Below, in pieces: positions 8,481 to 17,475 of a stretch of DNA of 64,000 nt; the stretch's first letter is position 1, and the number at the start of each line of letters is the position of its first letter. The stretch spans positions 1,306,679-1,370,678 of the forward strand of contig NZ_DS999213.1 in NCBI RefSeq assembly GCF_000156335.1, in the 5' to 3' direction. This DNA comes from Roseobacter sp. GAI101 (lineage in GTDB: Bacteria > Pseudomonadota > Alphaproteobacteria > Rhodobacterales > Rhodobacteraceae). The translations under genes were made by a program, and so were the position numbers. The notes under the pieces were generated by a model. The model had not been told where the DNA came from. It worked only from the letters and a program-made list of their open reading frames with translations, and searched no databases.

Positions 8481-9104
8481 CTAGAATTCCACACCGGCTT
8501 GCGCGGCGATGCCCTGCTTGCGGAACGGGTGCTTGATCTCTTTCATCTCGGACACGAGGTCCGCGATTTCGATCAGACGGTCCGGCGCATTCCGACCTGT
8601 AATGACGACATGGGTCATCTCGGGCTTTTCACTCAGCAGAAATTCGGCGATCTCTTCTGCGTCCAGATAATCATAGCGCAGCGCGATGTTCAGTTCGTCC
8701 AGCAGGACCATGCGGTTCTGCGGGTCGCGGATCAGGTCTTTGGCTTTTTCCCATGCACGACGCGCTGCGGCAATGTCACGTTCGCGATCCTGCGTGTCCC
8801 AGGTAAAGCCTTCTCCCATCACATGGACCTGGCAAATGTCGCTGAAACGGTCGACCAGCAGTTCGCGGTCAGCAGAATACATCGACCCCTTGATGAACTG
8901 AACGACGGCGCAGGGGAACCCGTGCCCGATGCAGCGCAGGATCATCCCGAAGCCCGAGCTGCTTTTGCCCTTGCCGTTGCCGGTGTGGACGATGATCAAG
9001 CCCTTGGTCTTGGTCTTCTTGGCCATCATTTTCTTGCGCGCGGCCTGAACCTTGGCCATCCGTTCGGCGTGTTGCTTGTTCTCTTCCGGCGTATGGTCGG
9101 TCAT
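8481..9104 (-). CDS. cobO: Cob(I)yrinic acid a,c-diamide adenosyltransferase CobO
   Basis: A 207-residue CobO/BtuR-type corrinoid adenosyltransferase. It attaches the 5'-deoxyadenosyl group of ATP to the cobalt of cobyrinate diamide and, in salvage, to other corrinoids. The P-loop HTGNGKGKSSSG (about 40-51) follows a lysine-rich N-terminal arm. A good AGGAG precedes the ATG by about 8 bases. It overlaps the btuF stop by 4 bases, so it is translated from the same transcript as the uptake genes. That pairing suggests adenosylation of imported corrinoids as well as of those made by the cell. Confidence 0.95.
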   Translation of the reverse strand: MTDHTPEENKQHAERMAKVQAARKKMMAKKTKTKGLIIVHTGNGKGKSSSGFGMILRCIGHGFPCAVVQFIKGSMYSADRELLVDRFSDICQVHVMGEGFTWDTQDRERDIAAARRAWEKAKDLIRDPQNRMVLLDELNIALRYDYLDAEEIAEFLLSEKPEMTHVVITGRNAPDRLIEIADLVSEMKEIKHPFRKQGIAAQAGVEF

Positions 9105-9964
9105 TGGTCTTGCTCCTGATGCATGATGGTTTCGCGGGCGCGTCTGACATCCCTGACCGCCCGCAATGTGATCGGGGTACCGCAGACCCAGTCTGCCGAA
9201 CTGAAGATAAGCCTTTCATCGCGCGCATAATGGGCGATGGCGGGGTGAAACATGATCTCTTCGGACCGTGACCCGCCCGGATAGCGCGGGCTCGAGATCA
9301 AGACGTCGGGGGCCTGCACGACCAACTGTTCCAGATCCAGGTTGCCGCTGCCCTTCATCCCCAGTTCCTGGGTCAGGTTCCGGAACCCTGCGGCCGTGAT
9401 GATGTCGTGCCCCAGCGTATTCGCCCCGAGGGAATAGCCGTTGGGATAGTAAAACGCGGCCACGGGGGCCGTGCTGTCTGGGGGAACAACCGCGTCAAGA
9501 TAGGCCTCGACCTCGGCCGCCCGTGCGGCGGCTTTGCCTTGCTGGTGCAGAACCTCGCCCATCTGACGGATCTGCTGTGGAATTTGGTCCAGCGCAGTCG
9601 TGATGGGAAACTGCTCTACCCGAAGCCCCAGCGACCGCAAAGTCGCCAGGGTCGTCTTGTCGGAATAGGTCCCCGCCAGCAAGATATCCGGCGCAGAGAG
9701 GAAAATCTCTTCGGCGCGGCCTGCATTGCGCGGGTATGCCTTGGCCTGCTCGGCCAGTGACGATGATCTGGCATCGGTTGCCAACCTGCTAAGCGATACG
9801 ATCTGCTCGGGCTCGGCCAGCAGCAATACCAACTGGTCGGTACACAGGTTCATCGACACCACCCGCGGCAGGTCTGCCGCTTGGGCCGCGAACGCCCCAA
9901 CCGACAAACTTCCCGCCAAGGCGATCAGACGGCCTAGATCAGAAATCCGCCTGGATACCGACAT
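9101..9964 (-). CDS. btuF: Cobalamin ABC transporter substrate-binding protein, BtuF-like
   Basis: A 287-residue periplasmic binding protein of the helical-backbone (FecB/BtuF) class, with a signal peptide over residues 1 to about 30 (ending AAQA-ADLP). The PRVVSMNLCTDQLVLLL segment near the mature N-terminus is typical of the class. Start at 9964 is chosen because GGGAAGGG precedes it and the signal peptide begins there; it overlaps the btuB stop by 26 bases. Its position under a cobalamin riboswitch between btuB and cobO supports a corrinoid ligand over iron-siderophore. No BtuC or BtuD partner is in the window, so those must be elsewhere. Confidence 0.86.
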   Translation of the reverse strand: MSVSRRISDLGRLIALAGSLSVGAFAAQAADLPRVVSMNLCTDQLVLLLAEPEQIVSLSRLATDARSSSLAEQAKAYPRNAGRAEEIFLSAPDILLAGTYSDKTTLATLRSLGLRVEQFPITTALDQIPQQIRQMGEVLHQQGKAAARAAEVEAYLDAVVPPDSTAPVAAFYYPNGYSLGANTLGHDIITAAGFRNLTQELGMKGSGNLDLEQLVVQAPDVLISSPRYPGGSRSEEIMFHPAIAHYARDERLIFSSADWVCGTPITLRAVRDVRRARETIMHQEQDQ

Positions 9965-11738
9965 AAAGAGCCCTTCCCGAAGTGTTGTAGCCCCGCACCG
10001 TCTCGTATGTTTCATCCGTCAGATTGCGCAGTGTCACATAGGCGTTGGTCCGGTCGGTCAGGTCATACTGCGCCGACAGATCGACGACAGTATAGTCGGC
10101 AAGCGGCGTCAGCGTGCCAAAACCGTCCACCACATCCGCCACATGTGTCGCGCGCAGCACCGTCGACAGGCGGTCCGTCACATCGAAATCGGCGGCCAGA
10201 GACAGTTCGTGACGCGGGACACGCGCCAGCCGCGCGCCATCGCTTTCGCCAAGCGTATAGGTATAGTTGCCCGTAAAGCTCAGGCGGTCGGAAAAGCTGT
10301 AGTTCCCCGAAAGTTCAAGCCCCTTGGAAACCGTCGTGCCGGGCACCTGCGCATAGCTGGATGTCGCCGTGCTATATTCGATCAGGTTGTCGATCTCGAT
10401 ATAGAATGCCGTGGCGCGCAGCGTTGCTGTGTCGCCCATCCGATGTTCGACACCCAGGTCGAAACTGCGGCTGGTTTCGGGTTCCAGCACCGGTCCCGAA
10501 TAGGGGCCAAAGCGTTCGTACAGCGACGGTGCACGGTAGCCTGTACCGAACGACGCACGGACAGTGGTCGCATCCGTCGCATCCCACGCCAACGCGGCCC
10601 GCCCTGAAAACTGGCCTTCGAAATCCGAGAAATCATCATAGCGCAGGTTGGCCGACAGCTCCAGATCATCACGGGGGGACAGTTTTATTTCGGCGAAGGC
10701 CGCCGTGTTGGAGGCCTCGAATTCCGTGCCGTCCAGCGACGCGCGTTCTTCGGTCCAGTCGATGCCAAAGGCAAGCGCGCTTGCGGTCGACAGATCGACA
10801 CGCCCCACATACGCCGCCTTCAGCCGGTCACCGATGAACTCCTGCGTAAACCCGCCCGCATCAAACCGGTCATTGCGGTAAGCGGAGAGCGAGAATTCAT
10901 GCTCCCACGCGCCTTGGGTCACTTCGGTAAACACGCGCAGACCCGACCGGACCTCGTCGGTGGAACCGCTGCTGTTGCTGGCGGAACGGTCAAAGTCGGA
11001 CGTTCCGTCAGACCACAGACCCGACACCCCGACACGCACCGCGTCCGTCAGTTGATACGCGGCAAACAGGTTTGCCGTACTTTGTTCGAAACCGTCGTCT
11101 TCTGTGTCAGAGGCGCGGGCCGAAAAACCATCTGTGACGACGCGGCTGAGGCTGAAGGCAAGCTCAACCCGGTCGTCCCGGAACCCGACGCTGCTGGTCG
11201 CTGTGCGCGTGTTGAAGCTGCCGTATTCCAGCGTTGCCCTGCCGGACGCGCCATCCTGGGTCGGCCGCCATGTCTGGACGTCGATCAGACCTGCGATCGC
11301 ATCAGACCCGTAAAGCGCCGATTGCGTGCCCTTGATTAGCGTGACGCGGTCCAGCGTGCCCGAGGTCAGCGTGCCAAAGTTAAAGCTGGTTTGCGTGCTG
11401 GACGGGTCCGTCACCTCGATCCCGTCGATGCGCACGCCAAGGTATGTGCCGTCCAACCCCCTGACCCGGATAGAAGACCGCGTTCCCAGCCCGCCGTTCG
11501 CGCTGAGTGAGACGCCCGGCAACACGGCAAGCGCATCTGCCACGCTGGCACCGCCCTGCTTGAGGTCTTCGCTGTCCACCACTTCGATCGTGGCACCGGT
11601 CGCGTCCAGCGTCGTCGGCAGGAACCCACCGTAAACGAGAATCGGCGCAAGGTCGAAAGTCGTTTCGCTCTGGGCCTGCGCCAGCGACGGCAAAAAGGCG
11701 ACAGAACAAAGCAGCGTGCGCGTGAGGGTATTTTTCAT
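9939..11738 (-). CDS. btuB: TonB-dependent outer membrane cobalamin receptor BtuB
   Basis: A 599-residue TonB-dependent receptor. A signal peptide (1 to about 21, ending AQA) is followed by a TonB-box-like segment (LAPILVYGG) and a plug domain with VVDSEDLKQGGASVADALA and RVRGLDG. A 22-strand barrel then ends in an aromatic residue (QADF). Length matches BtuB (about 590-615). It imports vitamin B12 and other corrinoids through the outer membrane. The ATG at 11738 has GGAAG about 10 bases upstream. It is the first gene behind the cobalamin riboswitch, so high adenosylcobalamin should shut it off. Confidence 0.95.
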   Translation of the reverse strand: MKNTLTRTLLCSVAFLPSLAQAQSETTFDLAPILVYGGFLPTTLDATGATIEVVDSEDLKQGGASVADALAVLPGVSLSANGGLGTRSSIRVRGLDGTYLGVRIDGIEVTDPSSTQTSFNFGTLTSGTLDRVTLIKGTQSALYGSDAIAGLIDVQTWRPTQDGASGRATLEYGSFNTRTATSSVGFRDDRVELAFSLSRVVTDGFSARASDTEDDGFEQSTANLFAAYQLTDAVRVGVSGLWSDGTSDFDRSASNSSGSTDEVRSGLRVFTEVTQGAWEHEFSLSAYRNDRFDAGGFTQEFIGDRLKAAYVGRVDLSTASALAFGIDWTEERASLDGTEFEASNTAAFAEIKLSPRDDLELSANLRYDDFSDFEGQFSGRAALAWDATDATTVRASFGTGYRAPSLYERFGPYSGPVLEPETSRSFDLGVEHRMGDTATLRATAFYIEIDNLIEYSTATSSYAQVPGTTVSKGLELSGNYSFSDRLSFTGNYTYTLGESDGARLARVPRHELSLAADFDVTDRLSTVLRATHVADVVDGFGTLTPLADYTVVDLSAQYDLTDRTNAYVTLRNLTDETYETVRGYNTSGRALYVGIQADF

Positions 11739-11884
11739 AGAAATCTTCCAAGCCAGAATTCCGGTCGGTGACCGGTCAAAACAGATTTTACCTGGGGTGG
11801 ATACGCCGCCCGCAGATGGTGAACGACACCTCTGCGGAAACTTCCGCCGTCCTGACGCGCCCCGCGCCCGAACCGGGTGTTCAC

Positions 11885-12045
11885 TCTTGGCAGGTCTCCT
11901 GACTTGCGGGTCGACGCTTGGCTGGCCTTCCCGACCGGACATCCGGCAGTGGCATTTTCAGCTTCGCTCGCCGCTCACAGTTGCGGGGGCAGTCATGGAG
12001 TTCCCGTCGCCAGGTCACCACGTTCCCTTTTAACCAGATACACCA
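11885..12045 (-). ncRNA. Cobalamin (adenosylcobalamin) riboswitch
   Basis: Read on the minus strand, the segment contains the family's conserved blocks in order. AAAAGGGAACGTGGTG is at about 12033-12016. GACTGCCCCCGCAACTGT follows about 45 bases later, and then the B12 box GCCACTG. The 3' block GACCCGCAAGTCAGGAGACC is near 11912-11893. The aptamer ends about 150 bases before the btuB ATG. No intrinsic terminator is visible between aptamer and gene, while a small CCGGT/ACCGG hairpin lies just before the btuB ribosome binding site. Control of translation start is therefore more likely than attenuation of transcription, though this is inferred. Confidence 0.96.
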
Positions 12046-12076
12046 AATGGTGCGGCTCTGGACCAAGAATAATGGG

Positions 12077-12105
12077 TAAAGACCACCGGGCTTGATTTCT
12101 GTCAA
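12077..12105 (-). promoter_or_regulatory. Candidate promoter for the cobalamin riboswitch transcript
   Basis: A perfect TTGACA (12105-12100) is followed after 17 bases by TCTTTA (12082-12077), a weak -10 match. It is the only recognisable -35 box between cobC and the aptamer, and it sits inside the terminator hairpin of the previous unit. Confidence 0.35.
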
Positions 12106-12117
12106 GAGGTCCGGTGG
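12083..12117 (-). terminator. Hairpin after cobC, probable terminator
   Basis: CCACCGG and CCGGTGG pair outside CTTGA and TCAAG in a two-part stem with a six-base loop, starting about 12 bases after the cobC stop. TCTTT follows, a weak U-tract. It separates the PduX-cobD-cobC unit from the riboswitch unit. A TTGACA sequence lies in the loop region (12105-12100). Confidence 0.55.
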
Positions 12118-12128
12118 CGAAAAACAGT

Positions 12129-13103
12129 CTAACCGCGCTGAAGGGCTGCGGTCAGGCGCGCCCAGTCATTTTCATGCGCAGGAAGCCCCAACCGTATCCA
12201 TGTCTCAGAATAGGGAAAAATCCGTGTCCAGATCCGGTGCGCGGCAAGCTGTCTTTGCGCAACGACGCCATCCGGCGTGGCATATGTTCGAAACAGCGGT
12301 GTGCCCCCAACAAGGTTCCAGCCTGCGTCCTGCGCCAGCCCGTCCATCCGCACCGTGTCACGTTGCAACTGCGCCTGTGTCTGCCGTGTCCAGCCCGCGT
12401 CAGACAGCGCCCGCGCGGCCACCTCGATCGCCATGCCGGACACGGGCCACGGACCGACCATATCCCGGAACCGGCCCGCCAGCGCAGGCGTTGCCAGAAC
12501 AAACCCGAGGCGCAGACCGGCAAGACCGTAGAATTTGCCAAAGGACCGCAGGACAACGACATTGTCCGGCAGGCCCCGCGAACAGGTGGTGACGGACAAA
12601 TGGGGTTCCGGATCGACAAAGCTTTCATCGACGATCAGGATACCGACCTTGTCGGCAAGGGCAGCTAGGGCATCCGGCGCATAAAACCGGCCGTCGGGAT
12701 TGTTGGGGTTTACGACCACGGCGACCGCATGTCCCTCAAGCGCGGCCAAGGTCGCGGCCTCACGAACCTCCCAGCCCGCGGATCGCAACGTCGCGGCGTG
12801 TTCGTTGTAGGTCGGCGTCAGAACGGCCGCCTGCCCTGCGGGTTGCAACCGTGGCACCAACTGGATCGCGGCCTGCGCCCCAGCGACGGCAACCACGTCC
12901 AGCGTGGTCCCGTAGGCCCGCTGAGCCCTACGCTCAAGACCAAGCAGACTTTCGCGTTCGGGCAACCGTGCCCAGGCCGCGGCAGACACCTGCCCGACGG
13001 GATAGGCGTTTGCGTTGATCCCCGTCGACAGGTCGATCCAGTCGGATGCGTCCCCGCCGAATTCGGCCATCGCCAGGCCGATATTGCCACCGTGATCTTG
13101 CAT
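12129..13103 (-). CDS. cobC: Threonine-phosphate decarboxylase / aminotransferase-fold CobC
   Basis: A 324-residue class I/II aminotransferase-fold protein. It begins HGGNIGLAMAEFGG and continues DLSTGINANAYP, both characteristic of CobC/CobD-type L-threonine-O-3-phosphate decarboxylases. The PLP lysine is expected in the LRSFGKFYGLAGLRLGF segment (about 185-201). The product, aminopropanol phosphate, links the corrin ring to the lower nucleotide. It lies 10 bases after cobD and 26 bases before the riboswitch hairpin region. With the PduX-like kinase upstream, the unit would convert threonine to threonine phosphate and then to aminopropanol phosphate. Confidence 0.92.
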   Translation of the reverse strand: MQDHGGNIGLAMAEFGGDASDWIDLSTGINANAYPVGQVSAAAWARLPERESLLGLERRAQRAYGTTLDVVAVAGAQAAIQLVPRLQPAGQAAVLTPTYNEHAATLRSAGWEVREAATLAALEGHAVAVVVNPNNPDGRFYAPDALAALADKVGILIVDESFVDPEPHLSVTTCSRGLPDNVVVLRSFGKFYGLAGLRLGFVLATPALAGRFRDMVGPWPVSGMAIEVAARALSDAGWTRQTQAQLQRDTVRMDGLAQDAGWNLVGGTPLFRTYATPDGVVAQRQLAAHRIWTRIFPYSETWIRLGLPAHENDWARLTAALQRG

Positions 13104-13113
13104 TCAATGATCC

Positions 13114-14055
13114 TCAAGCAAGCGCGACAAGCGCCAAGATTACGACCAGTACGACCATGGCCCGCACATAAAGCGCAAGCCCCCGATACGGCGCAGATGC
13201 CCCGGCATCGGGGGCGGTCGCGTTCAGCCAGGGTTCGTCCGCGGTCTGATCGCCATAGATCCGCGGGCCCGAAAGCCGCACGTCAAGCGCGCCCGCCATC
13301 GCCGCTTCGGGCCAGCCTGCATTGGGCGACCTGTGGTGCCGCGCATCGCGCAGCATCACGGAAAAGGACCGCGTCATGTGGCCGGACACCAGCGCAAACA
13401 GCACGCCCGTCAGCCGCGCCGGGATCAGGTTCACCAGATCATCCAGCCGTGCCGCGACCATGCCGAAATGCTCATAGCGCGCAGATCTGTGCCCGATCAT
13501 CGAATCCATCGTATTGATCGCCTTGTACCCCACCAGACCCGGCAGGCCAAAGACGCCCCCCCAAAACACTGGCGCGACGATGCCGTCCGACGTATTTTCA
13601 GCAAGGCTTTCCAAGGACGCGCGGGCGATACCGGCATCGTCCAGCAAGTCGGGGTTGCGCCCGATGATCATTGAAACCGCCTGTCTTGCAGCGCCCGTTT
13701 CGCCCTGCGCCAAGGGGCGCGCGACGGCCACCACATGATCATAAAGCGATCGGGCGGCGAGGAAAGGCCACGCCAGAACCCCGCCGATGAGGATGCCAGC
13801 CCATCCGGCTGGCAGCATGGCGCTGAGCACAATGGAAGGCAGCACCGTTACGATCAGGATCACCACGACTGTCCCGGCACCAAGCAGATTCAGGACCAAA
13901 GGTGAGCGGCCCGGCGCATTCAGCCACCTTTCACACAGGCGGATGGCGTGGCCGATCCATGTGACCGGGTGACCGACAAGGCGAAACAGACCCGAGGGCC
14001 AGGCGACCAATGCTTCGATCAGGAAGCCCACGCAAAGTGCCGCTGCGAAGATCAT
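13114..14055 (-). CDS. cobD: Adenosylcobinamide-phosphate synthase CobD (CbiB)
   Basis: A 313-residue integral membrane protein. It attaches aminopropanol (phosphate) to adenosylcobyric acid to give adenosylcobinamide (phosphate). Family landmarks are HPVTWIGHAIRLCERWLN near residue 28, ESLAENTSDGIVAPVFWGG near 148-166, and YKAINTMDSMIGHR near 178. The N- and C-termini are hydrophobic. Its ATG overlaps the stop of the upstream kinase by 4 bases and its stop lies 10 bases before cobC, so all three are likely made together. Confidence 0.95.
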   Translation of the reverse strand: MIFAAALCVGFLIEALVAWPSGLFRLVGHPVTWIGHAIRLCERWLNAPGRSPLVLNLLGAGTVVVILIVTVLPSIVLSAMLPAGWAGILIGGVLAWPFLAARSLYDHVVAVARPLAQGETGAARQAVSMIIGRNPDLLDDAGIARASLESLAENTSDGIVAPVFWGGVFGLPGLVGYKAINTMDSMIGHRSARYEHFGMVAARLDDLVNLIPARLTGVLFALVSGHMTRSFSVMLRDARHHRSPNAGWPEAAMAGALDVRLSGPRIYGDQTADEPWLNATAPDAGASAPYRGLALYVRAMVVLVVILALVALA

Positions 14056-14936
14056 CGCCCCGATCCCGTTAAAAACCGGAATGCACCGACGAACCCGGCA
14101 GCCTTTAGGATACTTTCGGCGTCCGAGGGAACCCCGCCTACCGGAAAGATGAAAGCCCGCGCCGAACCCGTATGTGCCCGTGCGTACCCCAATGCGTTCA
14201 GGCGTTTCGCGACCGCCGCAGACGGATCCCCTGCGGGACCGCGCAGGCGGGTGGTGCGGTCCGCCGCTTCGGACGCGAGACCTGCGATTTCAGCAAGGTC
14301 CGACGCGTCGGTAGCGTCCTGCCACGGGCCGATCAAATCGGAAATGTCGGCAAAGTCGGTATCATCAGCATTGGTTCTGATCGGGTCGCCAAGATATCCG
14401 CCGACAACCTCGCATTCCGGCGGACCTTTAAAGTGCTCACAAACTTCGGCGCTTCGGGACAACCAGAGCACGCGATCAGGATCTTGCAGCATCAATGGAT
14501 CGGTTGCATTTTCGACCCGCAGGCACGCGGCAGCCACATCGTCTTCATCCATTCCAGCAGCCCGCGCCAAGGCGACCAGCCCCGCTGTTGATGACCCGGC
14601 CCCCACGCCCGGCGGGATATTTCCGGTCACGTGGAAATCTCCGCTTGCCGGTCTGCCACCTTCGGAAAGCAGGCGGATCAGACGGTCTTGTGTGACCCCG
14701 GCCTGCCCCGAGTGACATATCCGAAGGCTTGCAGCGGGCGCGAATGTCGCTTCGGTATAAAGCATATCGCAGGTCATCGTCACCAGAACGACTGGTCCAT
14801 CAGGACCCAGCCGCCCCTGCAGCCATTCACCGAAATGTCCGTGAACCCGTGCACGCCGCAGGACTTCACTACGAATTGTCGTCATGTGATCGCCCAAATC
14901 AGACCTGCTTCGTTCAGATTTGGCTATATTGTTCAT
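14052..14936 (-). CDS. GHMP kinase, L-threonine kinase PduX-like
   Basis: A 294-residue GHMP-superfamily kinase. The motif PPGVGAGSSTAG (about 107-118) is the GHMP ATP-binding loop, and an early HGHFGEWLQG segment resembles PduX. In B12 synthesis PduX phosphorylates L-threonine to feed the CobC decarboxylase, which is exactly what its neighbours would need. An internal ATG at 14885 (277 residues) is a possible start; neither start has a strong ribosome binding site. It overlaps cobD by 4 bases and heads the unit. Specificity is inferred from context. Confidence 0.82.
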   Translation of the reverse strand: MNNIAKSERSRSDLGDHMTTIRSEVLRRARVHGHFGEWLQGRLGPDGPVVLVTMTCDMLYTEATFAPAASLRICHSGQAGVTQDRLIRLLSEGGRPASGDFHVTGNIPPGVGAGSSTAGLVALARAAGMDEDDVAAACLRVENATDPLMLQDPDRVLWLSRSAEVCEHFKGPPECEVVGGYLGDPIRTNADDTDFADISDLIGPWQDATDASDLAEIAGLASEAADRTTRLRGPAGDPSAAVAKRLNALGYARAHTGSARAFIFPVGGVPSDAESILKAAGFVGAFRFLTGSGR

Positions 14937-15062
14937 TGCCCCCGAAACAACAACACCAAAGACGATACGCCTTTGGCGGTTGAACGCGCTCTTACACCCT
15001 CAAGAACAAGATGCAGCAGCCGGGCCATAAGCCATCGGCGCGCGGCTTAATGCGGTGACCTG

Positions 15063-15539
15063 TCAGCTTCCCGGAACATATAAGGGGACAGTGGACATCG
15101 ACATCTTGGCGGACCCGTTTTGCACATCACGGGCGTGGCTGATGTAGATCAACGTCTTGTTCGCCTCGTCGTAGATCCGCTTGACCTTCAACGTCTTGAA
15201 AATGACAGACCGGCGCTCGGAAAACACAGTCTCGCCTTCGTCATCGCGGGCGATATCGCCGATCTCGATCGGGCCGGTCTGACGGCAGGAAATGGAGGAA
15301 TTGGAGGGGTCTTCGAACCAGTTTCCCTTTTGCAGACGGTCGATGATGCCCCGCTCGAAATAGGCAAGATGGCAGGTGACGCCCTTGACCTTGGGGTCGG
15401 CGACCGCCTCGACGACGATGTCGTTTCCCAGCCAGTCAACATCAACATTTCCCACCGTTTCGGCAGAGGATTGCGACAGACAGCCCAGCAGGAAGAACGC
15501 TGAAGCACCAAGGCGGGTCATATATGTATTGATTTTCAT
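15063..15539 (-). CDS. creA: CreA family protein
   Basis: A 158-residue exported protein of the CreA family. The mature part shows VGNVDVDWLGNDIVVEAV, KVKGVTCHLAYFERG and SSISCRQTGPIEI, matching the conserved order in E. coli CreA (157 residues). The two cysteines in CHLA and SCRQ probably form a disulfide. A signal peptide covers the first 25 or so residues, and FLLGC could alternatively be a lipobox. The ATG at 15539 is chosen to give a normal signal peptide; a start 42 bases upstream is less likely. Function of CreA is unknown despite its name. It is on the same strand as its neighbours but well separated, so likely a single gene. Confidence 0.88.
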   Translation of the reverse strand: MKINTYMTRLGASAFFLLGCLSQSSAETVGNVDVDWLGNDIVVEAVADPKVKGVTCHLAYFERGIIDRLQKGNWFEDPSNSSISCRQTGPIEIGDIARDDEGETVFSERRSVIFKTLKVKRIYDEANKTLIYISHARDVQNGSAKMSMSTVPLYVPGS

Positions 15540-15665
15540 GCTGACATACGCCCCAGCCCGCAAGGAGTTCCCGATTTCCATGAATTAATCTGCGGGTAGC
15601 GTGGATTTACCACCGTCCACGCCCCTAGGGCTGCACATGACTTGCCAAGCGGGTTATTCCGCCAC

Positions 15666-15690
15666 GCGCGCGGCAGTTTTCACCGCGCGC
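15666..15690. other. GC-rich hairpin after the amide ABC operon
   Basis: GCGCGCGG and CCGCGCGC form a perfect 8-bp stem around a 9-base loop, 7 bases past the end of the ATPase gene at 15697. There is no U-tract on either side. It may protect the 3' end or act with Rho. Confidence 0.4.
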
Positions 15691-15696
15691 ACGATG

Positions 15697-17475
15697 TTAC
15701 ACGGCCACAAGATGCCCGTCCCCCAAGGACCGATAGCTTACAATCTCTGGCGATTGCCCCACCGGCATCACGGGGCTTTTCAATTCGGAATTCGACCTGG
15801 CCCTTGCGGGGATCACCCGACGCGGATCGGGATAAGGGGCCGCAGCGATCAGCCTGCGTGTATAGGCGTGCTGCGGATTGCCAAAGACCTGCGCGCTTGA
15901 CCCGATTTCGACGATCTGCCCCAGATACATCACCGCAACGCGGTCAGCGATGTTTTCCACCACCGCCATATCATGCGAGATAAACAGATAGGACATCCCG
16001 AATTCTGCTTTCAGTTCTTCAAGAAGGTCAAGAACAGTGGCCTGTACCGAAACATCCAAGGCCGACACGCTTTCATCGGCGATGATCAGCTTGGGGCTCA
16101 ACGCCAGGGCGCGTGCGATGCAGATACGCTGGCGTTGACCGCCTGAAAATTCATGCGGATACCGGTCCAGAACCTCCGGCCCCAAGCCGACCCGTTCAAA
16201 CAATTCCGTCGCGCGGTCCGTGCGGCTTTGTGCGGTGCCGATGCCGTGGATCACCAAAGGCTCGCGCACCAGATCGCCCACGGTCATGCGGCCATTCAGC
16301 GCCGCCATCGGGTCTTGGAACACCATCTGCATGGCGCGGGTATTGGCCAACTGGGACGCGCGGTCGCGCAACAGCGGCTTGCCTTCGAACTGGATCACCC
16401 CTTCGTGCGGGACAAGCCCGGTCAGCGCGCGCGCCACCGTCGATTTACCACAGCCACTTTCCCCGACGACGGCAAAGGTTTCGCCCGCGTAAATGTCAAA
16501 GTTGATCTTTTCGACCGCATGCACCCGCGCCTGGACGCGGTCCAGAATGCCTCCGCGCAGATCATAGGTGACACGCAGGTCCCTGACCGAAACCAACGGG
16601 CGCGCCTTGGTATCGACACCCCTTTCGCGCCCCTGCCCCATGCGCGGCACACTTGCCAGAAGGTGCTGCGTGTAAGGCTGCTGCGGCGCGCCGAACAAGT
16701 CCAGCACCGATGCCTCTTCGACCTGGCGGCCGCTTTGCATGACCAGCACGCGGTCGGCCATTTCGGCGACCACCCCCATGTCATGGGTGATCAGGATCAG
16801 CGCCATGCCCATCTCGGTCGCCAGTTCACGCAGCAGGTCCAGCACGTCGCGCTGGACGGTGACATCCAGAGCCGTTGTCGGTTCATCCGCGATCATGACA
16901 TCTGGGCGCAGCGCAATCGCAATGGCGATCACCACGCGCTGTCGCATCCCGCCGGACAGTTCGTGCGGGTATTGTTTCAACCGGCGCTCCGGCTCGGTCA
17001 GGCGGACGGCCTGCAATGCCTCAAGCGCACGGGCCCGGGCCGCACGGGCCGACATGGGTTCATGTGCGCGGATGGCTTCGGTCAATTGATCGCCGATCCG
17101 CATCACGGGGTTCAGGGCGGTCATCGGTTCCTGAAAAATCATCGCGATGCGATCACCCCGCAGGTGCTGCATCTTGTGTTCGGGCAATCTGGTCAGGTCC
17201 TGCCCGTCGAACAGGATTTCACCCCCGGCGACATGGACGGCGGGCGGTGGCAACAATCCCATGATGGCAAGCGAGGTAAGGGACTTGCCCGAACCGCTTT
17301 CCCCCGCGATGGCCAGTGTTTCGCCACGCTTCAGATCAAAGCTCAGGTTCTGCACGAGGGGCTGTATACCGGCGTCACTGCGCACCGAGATATCAAGGTT
17401 GCGCACGGACAAAACTGTCGGTCGGTCGTCGGCGGCCACGGGGGCCACCGATGTTGTTGTAGCGGGCGCGGTCAT
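15697..17475 (-). CDS. Dipeptide-type ABC transporter ATP-binding protein, fused DppD-DppF
   Basis: A 592-residue protein with two complete ABC ATPase domains. The first has Walker A GESGSGKS near residue 52 and signature LSGGMRQR. The second has GESGCGKS near residue 340 and signature FSGGQRQR. It energises the inner-membrane permeases encoded upstream. Fusion of the two ATPases is common in roseobacters. The ATG at 17475 overlaps the formamidase stop by 4 bases; the reading frame extends further upstream only inside the formamidase gene. It is the last gene of the amide operon. The operon's own substrate-binding protein and the formamidase suggest amides or related small N compounds rather than peptides. 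Confidence 0.92.
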   Translation of the reverse strand: MTAPATTTSVAPVAADDRPTVLSVRNLDISVRSDAGIQPLVQNLSFDLKRGETLAIAGESGSGKSLTSLAIMGLLPPPAVHVAGGEILFDGQDLTRLPEHKMQHLRGDRIAMIFQEPMTALNPVMRIGDQLTEAIRAHEPMSARAARARALEALQAVRLTEPERRLKQYPHELSGGMRQRVVIAIAIALRPDVMIADEPTTALDVTVQRDVLDLLRELATEMGMALILITHDMGVVAEMADRVLVMQSGRQVEEASVLDLFGAPQQPYTQHLLASVPRMGQGRERGVDTKARPLVSVRDLRVTYDLRGGILDRVQARVHAVEKINFDIYAGETFAVVGESGCGKSTVARALTGLVPHEGVIQFEGKPLLRDRASQLANTRAMQMVFQDPMAALNGRMTVGDLVREPLVIHGIGTAQSRTDRATELFERVGLGPEVLDRYPHEFSGGQRQRICIARALALSPKLIIADESVSALDVSVQATVLDLLEELKAEFGMSYLFISHDMAVVENIADRVAVMYLGQIVEIGSSAQVFGNPQHAYTRRLIAAAPYPDPRRVIPARARSNSELKSPVMPVGQSPEIVSYRSLGDGHLVAV

